A stretch of DNA of 64,000 bases from JBCBSP01 sp039819095 (GTDB taxonomy: Bacteria; Pseudomonadota; Alphaproteobacteria; Caulobacterales; Maricaulaceae). The translations under genes were made by a program, and so were the position numbers. Shown piece by piece: positions 17,347-25,059 of the stretch. Position 1 is the first letter of the stretch. The number at the start of each line of letters is the position of its first letter. Location of the stretch: contig JBCBSP010000001.1 of assembly GCA_039819095.1 (NCBI GenBank), positions 124,001 through 188,000 on the forward strand, read 5' to 3'. The notes under the pieces are model-generated. The model was given only the letters and a program-made list of their open reading frames with translations, had not been told where the DNA came from and ran no database searches.

Positions 17347-18333
17347 ATGGTTCGGGCAGGCAGGATTGCGTTTGCGTGGCGCAGCTTTATCGTATGTTTG
17401 CTGGCTTCGGCGCTTGTTCCAGCCGGAGCGTCTGCAAGTGAGTTTGAGCGGACCAACGCCGATACGCGCCTGGCTTCCTATGAGACCTGGACGCGCCATG
17501 TCGCCGAGCGCGCGCGATCCGGACAGTCTTCGGTGATCATTATGGGCGAGGTTCATGGCTCTGAAGAAAGTCCGCGATTCATCGGCAATCTCGTCGACCT
17601 GATGGCCTATGAGGGAGCCCGGGTCAGCCTGCTGCTGGAAGTCAAAGCCCGCTATTCACCGGTGATTGAGCCGCAGCCCACACCCACTGCAGCGCGGGAT
17701 CGGGTTTGCGGGGAACTCTTTGATCTTTTTGCGAATAATCGGATGGGCTACTCAAGCGTCGCTATCAGTGCCTTGCTTGAGTCCGGTCTTGTTCGGATGC
17801 ACCAGGAGCCGGGGTTCAATCTTCGCTTCATCGACGGGTCAGATGGGCGTGGCAATGCGGGACGGCATCAGGCGATGGCGCGCATCATCACCGAGGAGAT
17901 GCAGCGCTCGGACGTGGTGATTGCGCTGCTCGGTCGCTACCACCCGCCGCGGGTCAAGACCCGGTTGGAGGCGATGGACCTGCCGCGTGATTCCCTTGTC
18001 ATGACACTTCGCCAGCAACATCCTGGCGGCGAGGTTTGGAACTGCACCCAGCATGGTTGTGGACTGAACGCGATACGCGGACCGGATGTCGACCAACACG
18101 CACAGTGGGCTTCCCTGGTTGGAACAAACTGGCATGGTGGGCTCGTGGCCGATAACCGGCCTGACGACGCCTGGTTCTTTTCTGGGCATTACGACGCATT
18201 GGTGTTGCTGGAGGCTGCCACCCCATCACCGCCGGTTTTCGAGACCGACCACTGCACCGATGTCTGGTGGGGTGGCGATATCGAGCGCGCCGCTCTGGCG
18301 CGCGGGCGCGCGGCATATACGGCCGCCCGGTAA
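17347..18333 (+). CDS. Exported ChaN/TIKI-like (haem-binding uptake or metalloprotease-fold) protein
   Basis: A 328-residue protein with an N-terminal signal peptide (basic VRAGR, hydrophobic run, cleavage near ASA-SEFE). The start at 17347 follows ACAGG; an upstream ATG at 17320 exists without a Shine-Dalgarno sequence at good distance. The mature part shows IIMGEVHGSEESP, a later LLLEVKAR and ALLGRYHPPR, a layout like the ChaN/EreA/TIKI superfamily (GExH, Glu, His). It also has Cys residues that could form a disulfide (WNCTQHGCG). Function is not known. It is divergent from the putative peptide cluster, with 190 bp between starts. Confidence 0.5.
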   Translation: MVRAGRIAFAWRSFIVCLLASALVPAGASASEFERTNADTRLASYETWTRHVAERARSGQSSVIIMGEVHGSEESPRFIGNLVDLMAYEGARVSLLLEVKARYSPVIEPQPTPTAARDRVCGELFDLFANNRMGYSSVAISALLESGLVRMHQEPGFNLRFIDGSDGRGNAGRHQAMARIITEEMQRSDVVIALLGRYHPPRVKTRLEAMDLPRDSLVMTLRQQHPGGEVWNCTQHGCGLNAIRGPDVDQHAQWASLVGTNWHGGLVADNRPDDAWFFSGHYDALVLLEAATPSPPVFETDHCTDVWWGGDIERAALARGRAAYTAAR

Positions 18334-18471
18334 CCCTTGGCCTTGCGATCTCCGGGCTCGGCCTGATCGGGTCAGCTCGTCCTTCGTCGCATACCGCTTC
18401 GCCAGTGCACACCTTGCCCGATGGGCTCCTGCGCGTTAGGCATCCGCCGCCTTGGCCAAGGAGTCTCCCCC

Positions 18472-19608
18472 GTGCAATTTGAGTTGACCGAAGAACAGGC
18501 CCTGATCCAGGACGCCGCGCGCAAATTCTCAGACGAGCGCCTCAAGCCGCATGCAGCGCAATGGGACGAGGAGAAGATTTTCCCCGTCGATGTAATGCGC
18601 GAAGCGGCCGCGCTCGGCTTTGCCGGCATCTACACCCGAGACGATGTCGGTGGTTCGGGCATGGGCCGCGTCGATGCGGCGCTGATTTTCGAGCAGCTCT
18701 CGCGCGGCTGCGTGTCGACGGCCGCCTTCATCTCCATTCACAACATGGTCTCCTGGATGATCGACAGCTGGGGCGATGACGCCCAGCGTCAGCGCTGGCT
18801 GCCGAGCCTGACGACGATGGACCTGATCGGGTCCTACTGCCTGACCGAGCCGGGCGCCGGATCGGACGCGGCCTCACTGCGCACCAGGGCGGTTCGCGAT
18901 GGCGACGAGTATGTGCTGAACGGCGCAAAGGCTTTCATCTCCGGCGCCGGGACGTCTGATCTTTATATCGTGATGTGCCGCACCGGCGCGGATGGACCCA
19001 AAGGCGTGTCGGCTGTGGTGGTGGAAAAGGGAACGCCCGGCCTCAGCTTCGGCGCGAATGAACGCAAGATGGGCTGGAACTCCCAGCCGACTGCGGTTGT
19101 GAACTTTGAAGACTGCCGCATTCCAGTCGCCAACCGTCTCGGCGAGGAAGGCCAGGGCTTTAATATCGCGATGAAGGGGCTAAATGGCGGGCGGATCAAT
19201 ATCGGCGCCTGCTCGCTCGGCGGGGCGAGCGAAGCCTTCGATCTGGCGCGCGACTATGCCGGAACGCGCAATCAGTTCGGCAAGCCCATCGCCGCCTTTC
19301 AGGCCAGTCAGTTCAAGCTGGCGGACATGGCCACAGAGCTCGATGCGGCGCGCCTGATGCTGTACCGCGCCGCCGCCGCGCTGGATGCAAAAGATACTTC
19401 AGCGCCGAAATACTGCGCCATGGCCAAGCGTTTCGCGACCGATCTCGGCTTCAAGGTCGCCAATGACGCGCTGCAGCTGCATGGCGGCTACGGCTATCTG
19501 AAAGACTACCCGCTGGAGCGGATCGTGCGTGATCTTCGCGTTCACCAGATTCTCGAGGGCACCAACGAGATCATGCGCGTCATCATCGCCAAGGACCTGT
19601 TGTCATGA
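18472..19608 (+). CDS. Isobutyryl-CoA-type acyl-CoA dehydrogenase (valine catabolism)
   Basis: A 378-residue flavoprotein dehydrogenase. GTG 18472 is chosen because AAGGAG precedes it by about 8 bases and QFELTEEQ is the usual N-terminus. FAD/substrate motifs YCLTEPGAGSDAASL and LQLHGGYGYLKDYPLERIV are present. The catalytic base is Glu362 in HQILEGTNEIMR, at the position used by ACAD8-like short branched-chain enzymes. The next two genes encode the following steps of valine degradation, supporting isobutyryl-CoA as the substrate: conversion to methacrylyl-CoA with electrons passed to ETF. The stop overlaps the next start (ATGA). Confidence 0.9.
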   Translation: MQFELTEEQALIQDAARKFSDERLKPHAAQWDEEKIFPVDVMREAAALGFAGIYTRDDVGGSGMGRVDAALIFEQLSRGCVSTAAFISIHNMVSWMIDSWGDDAQRQRWLPSLTTMDLIGSYCLTEPGAGSDAASLRTRAVRDGDEYVLNGAKAFISGAGTSDLYIVMCRTGADGPKGVSAVVVEKGTPGLSFGANERKMGWNSQPTAVVNFEDCRIPVANRLGEEGQGFNIAMKGLNGGRINIGACSLGGASEAFDLARDYAGTRNQFGKPIAAFQASQFKLADMATELDAARLMLYRAAAALDAKDTSAPKYCAMAKRFATDLGFKVANDALQLHGGYGYLKDYPLERIVRDLRVHQILEGTNEIMRVIIAKDLLS

Positions 19609-20669
19609 CTGAACAGCCTCATGTGATCGTGCGCCGGATCGGCGATGTCGGACGCATCACGCTCAGCCGCCCCAAAGCGCTGAACGCGCTGACCTGGGAA
19701 ATGGTCTCAGCCATGACCGAGGCGCTGATCGCCTGGCGCGATGATGAGGCGGTGAAGGCCGTCATCGTGGACGGGGAAGGCGAGAAGGGATTCTGCGCGG
19801 GCGGCGATATCCGGCTGCTGGCTGAATCCGGCAAGGCGGGCGACGATCGGGCCTGGCGCTTCTGGCGCGATGAGTACCGGCTGAACACGCTGATCCAGGA
19901 GTTTCCAAAGCCGTACATCGCTCTGATTGACGGCGTGACCATGGGCGGCGGGGTCGGCATTTCGGTTCACGGCACACACCGTGTCGCCGGCGACCGCACC
20001 CTTTTCGCCATGCCGGAGACGGGGATCGGTTTCCACCCGGATGTCGGCGGGGCCTATTTCCTGCCCAGGCTGGCTGGCGAGCTTGGCATGTGGATGGGTC
20101 TGACCGGCGCGCGGCTGAAGGCCGCGGACAGTCTGGCGGCGGGTGTGGCGACTCATTACGTGCCAAGCGAGCGTACTAGCGCGCTGTTGAACCGGCTGGA
20201 AACTGAGACGCTGGACGCGGACGGCGAGCAGGTCGAAGCCATCCTCAGCGATCTTTCAACCGATCCGGGCGCATCAGAACTGTCGCTGATCGGCGGCTTG
20301 ATCAATGCAGCGTTCGCCGGCGACGATCTTGCTGAAATGACCCGCCGGTTGGAAACGGCGGGCGATGCCTGGTCGTCGAAACAGCTGAAAATCCTCAACA
20401 CCAAATCGCCTACTTCGGTCGCCCTGACTGCGATGGGGTTGCGCCTGGGCGCGCAATTGAGCTTCCGTGAGGTCATGCATCAGGATCTGCGTCTGTCCAT
20501 GCGCTGCCTGCGCGAGGGCTCTGACTTCTACGAAGGCGTGCGCGCGGTCATCATCGACAAGGATAATGCGCCGAACTGGTCGCCACAGGCCGATGCGACG
20601 CTTCTGGAGCGTCATTTCGAACCGCTCGCGGACGATCTTGAAATGAGCTTCATCGAGGCGGAGGGCTGA
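19605..20669 (+). CDS. 3-hydroxyisobutyryl-CoA hydrolase
   Basis: A 354-residue crotonase-fold protein. It has the oxyanion-hole stretch GFCAGGDIRLL and the HIBCH signature AMPETGIGFHPDVGGAYFLP with the catalytic Glu and Asp, which separates it from true enoyl-CoA hydratases. It hydrolyses 3-hydroxyisobutyryl-CoA to free 3-hydroxyisobutyrate in valine degradation. The start overlaps the preceding dehydrogenase stop by 4 bp and the mmsB start follows 1 bp after its stop, so the three are translationally coupled. The hydratase step is not encoded here. Confidence 0.92.
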   Translation: MTEQPHVIVRRIGDVGRITLSRPKALNALTWEMVSAMTEALIAWRDDEAVKAVIVDGEGEKGFCAGGDIRLLAESGKAGDDRAWRFWRDEYRLNTLIQEFPKPYIALIDGVTMGGGVGISVHGTHRVAGDRTLFAMPETGIGFHPDVGGAYFLPRLAGELGMWMGLTGARLKAADSLAAGVATHYVPSERTSALLNRLETETLDADGEQVEAILSDLSTDPGASELSLIGGLINAAFAGDDLAEMTRRLETAGDAWSSKQLKILNTKSPTSVALTAMGLRLGAQLSFREVMHQDLRLSMRCLREGSDFYEGVRAVIIDKDNAPNWSPQADATLLERHFEPLADDLEMSFIEAEG

Positions 20670-20670
20670 C

Positions 20671-21582
20671 ATGTCTGCGATCGCTTTCATCGGGCTGGGC
20701 AATATGGGCTCCGGCATGGCCTCCAATCTGCTCGCGGCGGGGCGCCCGGTTCGCGCCTTTGATCTGAACGCCGCAGCGGTCAGTGCGCTCGCGGCGAAAG
20801 GCGCTGAGGCGGCCGAAGGCCTGGTCCAGGCCGTGGCGGGCGCCGATGCGGTGGTGACCATGCTCCCGGCCGGGCCGCATGTACGCGGCGTTTATGAGGG
20901 CGAGGGCGGCGTGCTGGCGCATGTGAAGCCGGACGCCATCCTCATCGATTGCTCCACCATCGATGTCGATTCCGCCCGTGCGGTGGCGCAAAGCGCAGCC
21001 GATCGCTCGATCGATTTTGTCGAAGCCCCGGTTTCCGGCGGCGTTGCCGCAGCCGATGCCGGCGCCTTGACCTTCATGGTTGGCGGTTCCGATGCGGCGT
21101 TCGTGAAAGCCGAGCCCATCCTTCAGATCATGGGCAAGGCGGTGATCCATGCCGGTGGCGCGGGCGCAGGGCAGGCGGCGAAAATCTGCAACAACATGCT
21201 CCTGGCGATCCACATGATCGGCACGTGCGAGGCGTTCAATCTGGCTGATCGGCTGGGGCTGGAACGTCAGAAATTCTTCGATATCGCGTCAAAGGCGTCG
21301 GGCCAGAATTGGTCGCTGACCAGCTATTGTCCGGTGCCGGGCCCTGTGCCGGCTGCCCCGTCCAATCGTGATTATCAGCCCGGCTTCGCCGCGCCGATGA
21401 TGCTGAAGGATTTGCGCCTGGCCATGGACGCGGCGCGCGGCGTGCAGGCCTCCACCCCGCTCGGCGCGCAGTCTGAAGCGCTCTACACCCTCTTTACCCA
21501 GCTTGGCGGCGAGGATCGGGACTTTTCAGGCGTGTTCGAAATGATCAGCGGGGCGATGCCCGTTTCAAAAGAAACCGGGTAA
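20671..21582 (+). CDS. mmsB: 3-hydroxyisobutyrate dehydrogenase
   Basis: A 303-residue NAD-dependent dehydrogenase. The Rossmann motif FIGLGNMGSGMASNL begins near residue 6, the substrate loop EAPVSGGVAAADAG is near 120, and the catalytic lysine is Lys171 in AAKICNNML. It oxidises 3-hydroxyisobutyrate to methylmalonate semialdehyde. Its position directly after the hydrolase gene gives the assignment; no mmsA dehydrogenase is in the window. Confidence 0.93.
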   Translation: MSAIAFIGLGNMGSGMASNLLAAGRPVRAFDLNAAAVSALAAKGAEAAEGLVQAVAGADAVVTMLPAGPHVRGVYEGEGGVLAHVKPDAILIDCSTIDVDSARAVAQSAADRSIDFVEAPVSGGVAAADAGALTFMVGGSDAAFVKAEPILQIMGKAVIHAGGAGAGQAAKICNNMLLAIHMIGTCEAFNLADRLGLERQKFFDIASKASGQNWSLTSYCPVPGPVPAAPSNRDYQPGFAAPMMLKDLRLAMDAARGVQASTPLGAQSEALYTLFTQLGGEDRDFSGVFEMISGAMPVSKETG

Positions 21583-21627
21583 GCTCAACACGCTTTCGAC
21601 AAGACGAAGGCGTCAGGCGAGTGTGCA

Positions 21628-21864
21628 TTGAGCGGTCGGCCCGGGCAGAACATCATTTTCGAGTTCCACGCGCTGGGCGACAGCGTGCGGGTGGCGGCGG
21701 TTGACGTCGCCACCGGCGAAGAGGTCATTGTCAGCGGCCCGGTCGGCGCCATGCAGGCCGATCTTGAACGCATCGCGGCTCGCAAGCTGTTCAGGAAGCT
21801 GGGGCTGACCGATACAGGCGAAACAAAAACGCCCCGACCAGGCGGCCGGGGCGTCATCGTTTAG
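21628..21864 (+). CDS. Small conserved protein, DUF6898-like
   Basis: A 78-residue soluble protein beginning at TTG 21628; no strong ribosome site is visible, so the start is uncertain. The protein has a compact beta-rich pattern (FHALGDSVRVAAVDVATGEEV) then an amphipathic helix with LERIAARKLFRKLG. It resembles short alphaproteobacterial proteins annotated as DUF6898, with no known function. Its last codons (KTPRPGGRGVIV) coincide with a stem-loop that also terminates mucR from the other strand. It follows mmsB by 45 bp. Confidence 0.6.
   Translation: MSGRPGQNIIFEFHALGDSVRVAAVDVATGEEVIVSGPVGAMQADLERIAARKLFRKLGLTDTGETKTPRPGGRGVIV
21824..21854 (-). terminator. Rho-independent terminator of mucR, inside the 3' end of the DUF6898-like gene
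   Basis: On the minus strand an 8-bp perfect stem (ACGCCCCG/CGGGGCGT) with a 10-base loop is followed by TTTTTGTTT. It lies about 27 bp after the mucR stop. On the plus strand it codes the last residues of the small DUF6898-like gene and has a weaker T-run, so it may work in both directions. Confidence 0.75.
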
Positions 21865-21880
21865 GCGTCGAGTCAGACGA

Positions 21881-22303
21881 TCAGCCTTTGCGACCGCCGC
21901 GGCCGAGGCCGATCTGCTTGGCGAAGTCGGAACGGCGGCGCGAATAGGACGGCGCGACCATCGGGTAGTCAGCCGGCAGACCCCATTTGCGGCGGTAATC
22001 GTCCGGCGACATATCGTATTGAGAGCGCAGATAGCGCTTCAGCATTTTCAGTTTCTTGCCGTCTTCAAGACAGACGATGTGATCGTCCTGAACGGACCTG
22101 GAAATCGGAACGGCGGGCTTTGATTTCACTTCCGGCTTGGCTTCGCCGCCGGAAATTTCCTTCATCGTGGCGTGCACCGACTTGATAAGATCGGAGACAT
22201 TATCAGCAGGCACTGAATTATGAGACAGAAACGACGCGACGATCGTCGTGGTCATTTCCAAAAGGTCTTCGTTTTCGATCTGAGCAAGGGTTTCTTCGGT
22301 CAT
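21881..22303 (-). CDS. mucR: MucR/Ros family transcriptional regulator
   Basis: A 140-residue protein started at ATG 22303, with AGGAAG 6 bases ahead (an ATG immediately before, 22306, is too close). The N-terminal helical oligomerisation region spans about 1-75. The C-terminal DNA-binding region carries CLEDGKKLKMLKRYLRSQYD and MSPDDYRRKWGLPADYPMVA, the MucR hallmark. At the zinc-finger ligand positions of Ros, the second Cys is Asp, and both His appear replaced (Tyr in KRYL, Gln in RSQY). MucR proteins silence genes by H-NS-like bridging and control envelope, motility and cell-cycle genes. It is divergent from glyA. Confidence 0.92.
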   Translation of the reverse strand: MTEETLAQIENEDLLEMTTTIVASFLSHNSVPADNVSDLIKSVHATMKEISGGEAKPEVKSKPAVPISRSVQDDHIVCLEDGKKLKMLKRYLRSQYDMSPDDYRRKWGLPADYPMVAPSYSRRRSDFAKQIGLGRGGRKG

Positions 22304-22331
22304 CATCACTTCCTGATATAAATAAGACGCA

Positions 22332-22350
22332 CGCGATTCGTACGATCGCG
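22332..22350. promoter_or_regulatory. Inverted repeat at the mucR promoter, candidate autoregulatory operator
   Basis: Arms CGCGAT and ATCGCG flank a 7-base spacer (TCGTACG). The element starts right after the predicted mucR -10 box and ends 29 bp before the start codon, where a repressor would block initiation. MucR family members are known to repress their own genes. The binding protein is not shown by sequence. Confidence 0.4.
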
Positions 22351-22354
22351 TGGG

Positions 22355-22383
22355 GATATATAAGCGCCAGAATGCTTGTGCAA
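22355..22383 (-). promoter_or_regulatory. Predicted sigma-70-type promoter of mucR
   Basis: On the minus strand TTGCAC (22378-22383) and TATATC (22355-22360) are separated by 17 bases in a locally AT-rich stretch, 52 bp before the mucR ATG. Prediction from pattern only. Confidence 0.4.
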
Positions 22384-22530
22384 GTATAATCAAGCAGAGT
22401 GATTTGGATACGCTGGACACCTCTAAGATGAGTGAGGTCATAATATTGGCGACCGGTCGCAGCCGGTTGTGGTTGAAGGCTGGCCCGGCGCACCGTATGT
22501 CTGCATCAGCGTGACAGGAGGGAGATCGCC

Positions 22531-23841
22531 ATGGCCGTAACCTCGCAGCCGGAACCGGAAGGGTTCGCCGGCTTCTTCTCTCAGGGGCTTGGTGAAAGTG
22601 ATCCGGATGTCGCTGAGGCGATCGCCCGTGAGATCGGACGTCAGCAGACCCAGATCGAGTTGATTGCTTCAGAGAACATTGTGTCGCGCGCCGTGCTTGA
22701 AGCCCAGGGCTCCCCGCTCACCAACAAATACGCCGAAGGCTATCCGGGGCGGCGCTATTATGGCGGCTGCGAGTTCGTCGATGTCGCTGAGGAACTGGCG
22801 ATTGATCGGGTCAAGCGCCTGTTCGGCGCGGCCTATGCGAACGTCCAACCCAATTCGGGAAGCCAGGCGAACCAGGCGGTTTTCCTGGCGCTGCTGAAGC
22901 CGGGTGACAGGATTCTGGGCATGGACCTGGCCGCCGGCGGCCACCTGACGCACGGCGCACGCCCGAATCTGTCCGGCAAATGGTTTGAAGCGCACAGCTA
23001 TGGCGTTCGCCGGGACGATGCGCGGATCGACTATGACCAGCTGCGCGAACGCGCTCGCGAAGTGCAGCCTCAGCTCATCATCGCCGGAGGGTCCGCCTAT
23101 CCGCGCGAGATCGATTTCTCCATCTTCCGGTCCATCGCTGACGAGGTCGGCGCCTACCTGCTTGTGGACATGGCGCACTTCGCGGGTCTGGCCGCTGGCG
23201 GCGCGTACCCCAATCCGGTCGAGCATGCCGATGTGGTGACGTCCACCACGCATAAGACGCTGCGCGGGCCGCGCGGCGGGCTGATCCTGTCGCGCGATGC
23301 GGATCTGGGCAAGAAGTTCAATTCAGCCGTCTTCCCCGGTCTGCAGGGCGGTCCGCTCATGCATGTGATCGCAGCCAAGGCCGTGGCCTTCGGCGAGGCC
23401 TTGCGCCCTGAGTTTCGAAGCTATGCCAGCGCGGTTGTGGAAAATTGTCGGGCGATGGCCGGCGCGGTTGCATCGGGTGGTTATGATCTGGTCTCAGGCG
23501 GCACCGACAGTCATCTGGCTCTGGTCGACTTGCGTCCGAAATCGCTCACCGGGGACATCTCAGAGGCGGCGCTAGAGCGTGCGCACATTACCTGCAACAA
23601 GAACGGCGTGCCGTTCGACCCTGAAAAGCCGATGGTCACGTCCGGGCTGCGCGTGGGTGCGCCGGCTGGCACCACGCGCGGCTTCGGCGCGGGCGAATTC
23701 AAACGCGTCGGCGAGTTGATGGTCGAGGTTCTGGATGCGCTCACGGTCAATCGCGAGGGCCATGCTGAAGTTGAAGCGCGCGTGCGCGATGAGGTTATTG
23801 CACTGTGCGAGCGCTTTCCGATCTATCCTGAACTTGGGTAA
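22531..23841 (+). CDS. glyA: Serine hydroxymethyltransferase
   Basis: A 436-residue PLP enzyme that converts serine and tetrahydrofolate to glycine and 5,10-methylene-tetrahydrofolate. The N-terminal IELIASENIVSRAVLEAQGS region, the cofactor lysine Lys242 in TSTTHKTLRGPRGG, and the PGLQGGPLMHVIAAKAVA segment are all intact. Length is normal for bacterial GlyA. AGGAGGGAG precedes the ATG at 22531. The next gene, nrdR, starts 10 bp after its stop, so glyA heads the coupled chain through the riboflavin genes. Confidence 0.97.
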   Translation: MAVTSQPEPEGFAGFFSQGLGESDPDVAEAIAREIGRQQTQIELIASENIVSRAVLEAQGSPLTNKYAEGYPGRRYYGGCEFVDVAEELAIDRVKRLFGAAYANVQPNSGSQANQAVFLALLKPGDRILGMDLAAGGHLTHGARPNLSGKWFEAHSYGVRRDDARIDYDQLRERAREVQPQLIIAGGSAYPREIDFSIFRSIADEVGAYLLVDMAHFAGLAAGGAYPNPVEHADVVTSTTHKTLRGPRGGLILSRDADLGKKFNSAVFPGLQGGPLMHVIAAKAVAFGEALRPEFRSYASAVVENCRAMAGAVASGGYDLVSGGTDSHLALVDLRPKSLTGDISEAALERAHITCNKNGVPFDPEKPMVTSGLRVGAPAGTTRGFGAGEFKRVGELMVEVLDALTVNREGHAEVEARVRDEVIALCERFPIYPELG

Positions 23842-23851
23842 GGAGTAGCGA

Positions 23852-24358
23852 TTGCGCTGTCCGTTTTGCGGCCATCCTGACACGCAGGTGAAGGACTCCC
23901 GTCCTGCTGAGGACGGGCACGCCATTCGCCGCCGCCGCCAGTGTCCCTCCTGCGGCGCCCGTTTCACCACGTTCGAACGGGTCCAACTGCGCGATCTGCA
24001 TGTGGTCAAGCGGGACGGCAAGCGCGCGCCGTTTGATCGCGACAAGCTCATGCGCTCCATCCTGATCGCCACGCAGAAGCGTACGATTGAGCGCGACCGC
24101 ATCGAACAGATGATTTCCGGCATTGTTCGTCGTCTGGAAAGCCTAGGCGAGCCGGACATCGCTTCAGAGCGGATCGGCGCCTTGGTCATGGAAGGCTTGC
24201 GCAATCTCGATACCGTGGCCTATGTCCGTTACGCGTCGGTCTACAAGGACTTTCGTGAGGTCTCCGACTTCTCCGAGTTCATTCGCGGTGAACAATTGTC
24301 TGAAGCCGGTCAGGAGGATGATGCGTCCGGCGATGAGGGCGGGACACAGGGCTCATGA
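23852..24358 (+). CDS. nrdR: Transcriptional repressor NrdR
   Basis: A 168-residue protein with the N-terminal zinc ribbon Cys3-x2-Cys6 and Cys31-x2-Cys34, followed by an ATP-cone domain (VVKRDGKRAPFDRDKL). NrdR binds ATP/dATP and represses ribonucleotide reductase genes. It starts with TTG at 23852; TAAGGAG, part of which is the glyA stop, gives the ribosome site. Its stop overlaps the next start (ATGA). Confidence 0.95.
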   Translation: MRCPFCGHPDTQVKDSRPAEDGHAIRRRRQCPSCGARFTTFERVQLRDLHVVKRDGKRAPFDRDKLMRSILIATQKRTIERDRIEQMISGIVRRLESLGEPDIASERIGALVMEGLRNLDTVAYVRYASVYKDFREVSDFSEFIRGEQLSEAGQEDDASGDEGGTQGS

Positions 24359-25044
24359 GCGCCGCGCCGTCCCTGGCGCCGTCAGTCACCTTGAAGCTGG
24401 CGACCTCGCTTGATGGAAAAATTGCACTCGCCAACGGGCGCTCAAAATGGATTACCGGCGCTGAAAGCCGCGCACGCGTCCAAGAGTTGAGGGCCGGCCA
24501 CGATGTCGTGCTGACGGGGATCGGCACGGTGCTGGCCGATGACCCCTCTCTGACGGCGCGGGCGGGGGAGGCCTTGCTGGCGCGCCAGCCGATCCGCGCC
24601 GTGCTCGACACTCAGTTGCGCGTGCCCACGAACGCGGCGCTTCTCAGCGGCGAGGGGGGGGCGGTGTTGATCTTCACCGCCCATCCGGACGCGGCGTGCG
24701 TTCAGGCGCTGGAAATGGCGGGCGCTGAGGTGATCTCTTGCGATACCGATGAGAGCGGGCGCGTGTCCTTGCCGTGCGTGTTGCAAGCGCTTCACGCGCG
24801 CGGCGCCGCTTCGATCATGATTGAAGCGGGCGGGCGTGTCGCCGCATCCGCACTCACGGCTGGCGTCGTTGATCGTGTGGAATGGTTCCGCGCGCCGCTG
24901 GTGCTGGGCGGTGATGCGCAGGATGTATTCTCAGCTCTCGGGCTTGATGATCTGGCGCGCGCACCGATCTTCGTGCGCGAAGGTGCTGAAGACTGCGGCG
25001 CCGACCTGCATGAGCGCTACCGGGTTGAGCGCGCGACGAGCTGA
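24355..25044 (+). CDS. ribD: RibD-type pyrimidine reductase, reductase domain only
   Basis: A 229-residue protein that matches only the C-terminal reductase domain of RibD: LKLATSLDGKIALANGRSKW near the start, HDVVLTGIGTVLADDPSLT around 43 and IEAGGRVAASAL near 155. It would reduce the ribosylamino-pyrimidine intermediate of riboflavin synthesis using NADPH. The deaminase domain with its HAE and PCxxxGxxPPC zinc motifs is absent, and the 4-bp overlap with nrdR leaves no room for it upstream. The deaminase step must be done by another protein. Confidence 0.85.
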   Translation: MSAAPSLAPSVTLKLATSLDGKIALANGRSKWITGAESRARVQELRAGHDVVLTGIGTVLADDPSLTARAGEALLARQPIRAVLDTQLRVPTNAALLSGEGGAVLIFTAHPDAACVQALEMAGAEVISCDTDESGRVSLPCVLQALHARGAASIMIEAGGRVAASALTAGVVDRVEWFRAPLVLGGDAQDVFSALGLDDLARAPIFVREGAEDCGADLHERYRVERATS

Positions 25045-25059
25045 AAAGGCGCAGATAAG

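Noticed and set aside
18334..18471. Gene in the 138-bp gap before the isobutyryl-CoA dehydrogenase
   Set aside because: Frames here are short continuations of other phases without start signals; it looks like a promoter region.
21628..21864. Plus-strand terminator for the valine genes at the same hairpin
   Set aside because: The T-run on the plus strand is poor (CATCGTTT); only the minus-strand reading is convincing, so I assign it mainly to mucR.
25045..25059. FMN riboswitch ahead of ribE
   Set aside because: Only 15 bp separate the two genes, far too short for an RFN element, and none is seen before nrdR either.
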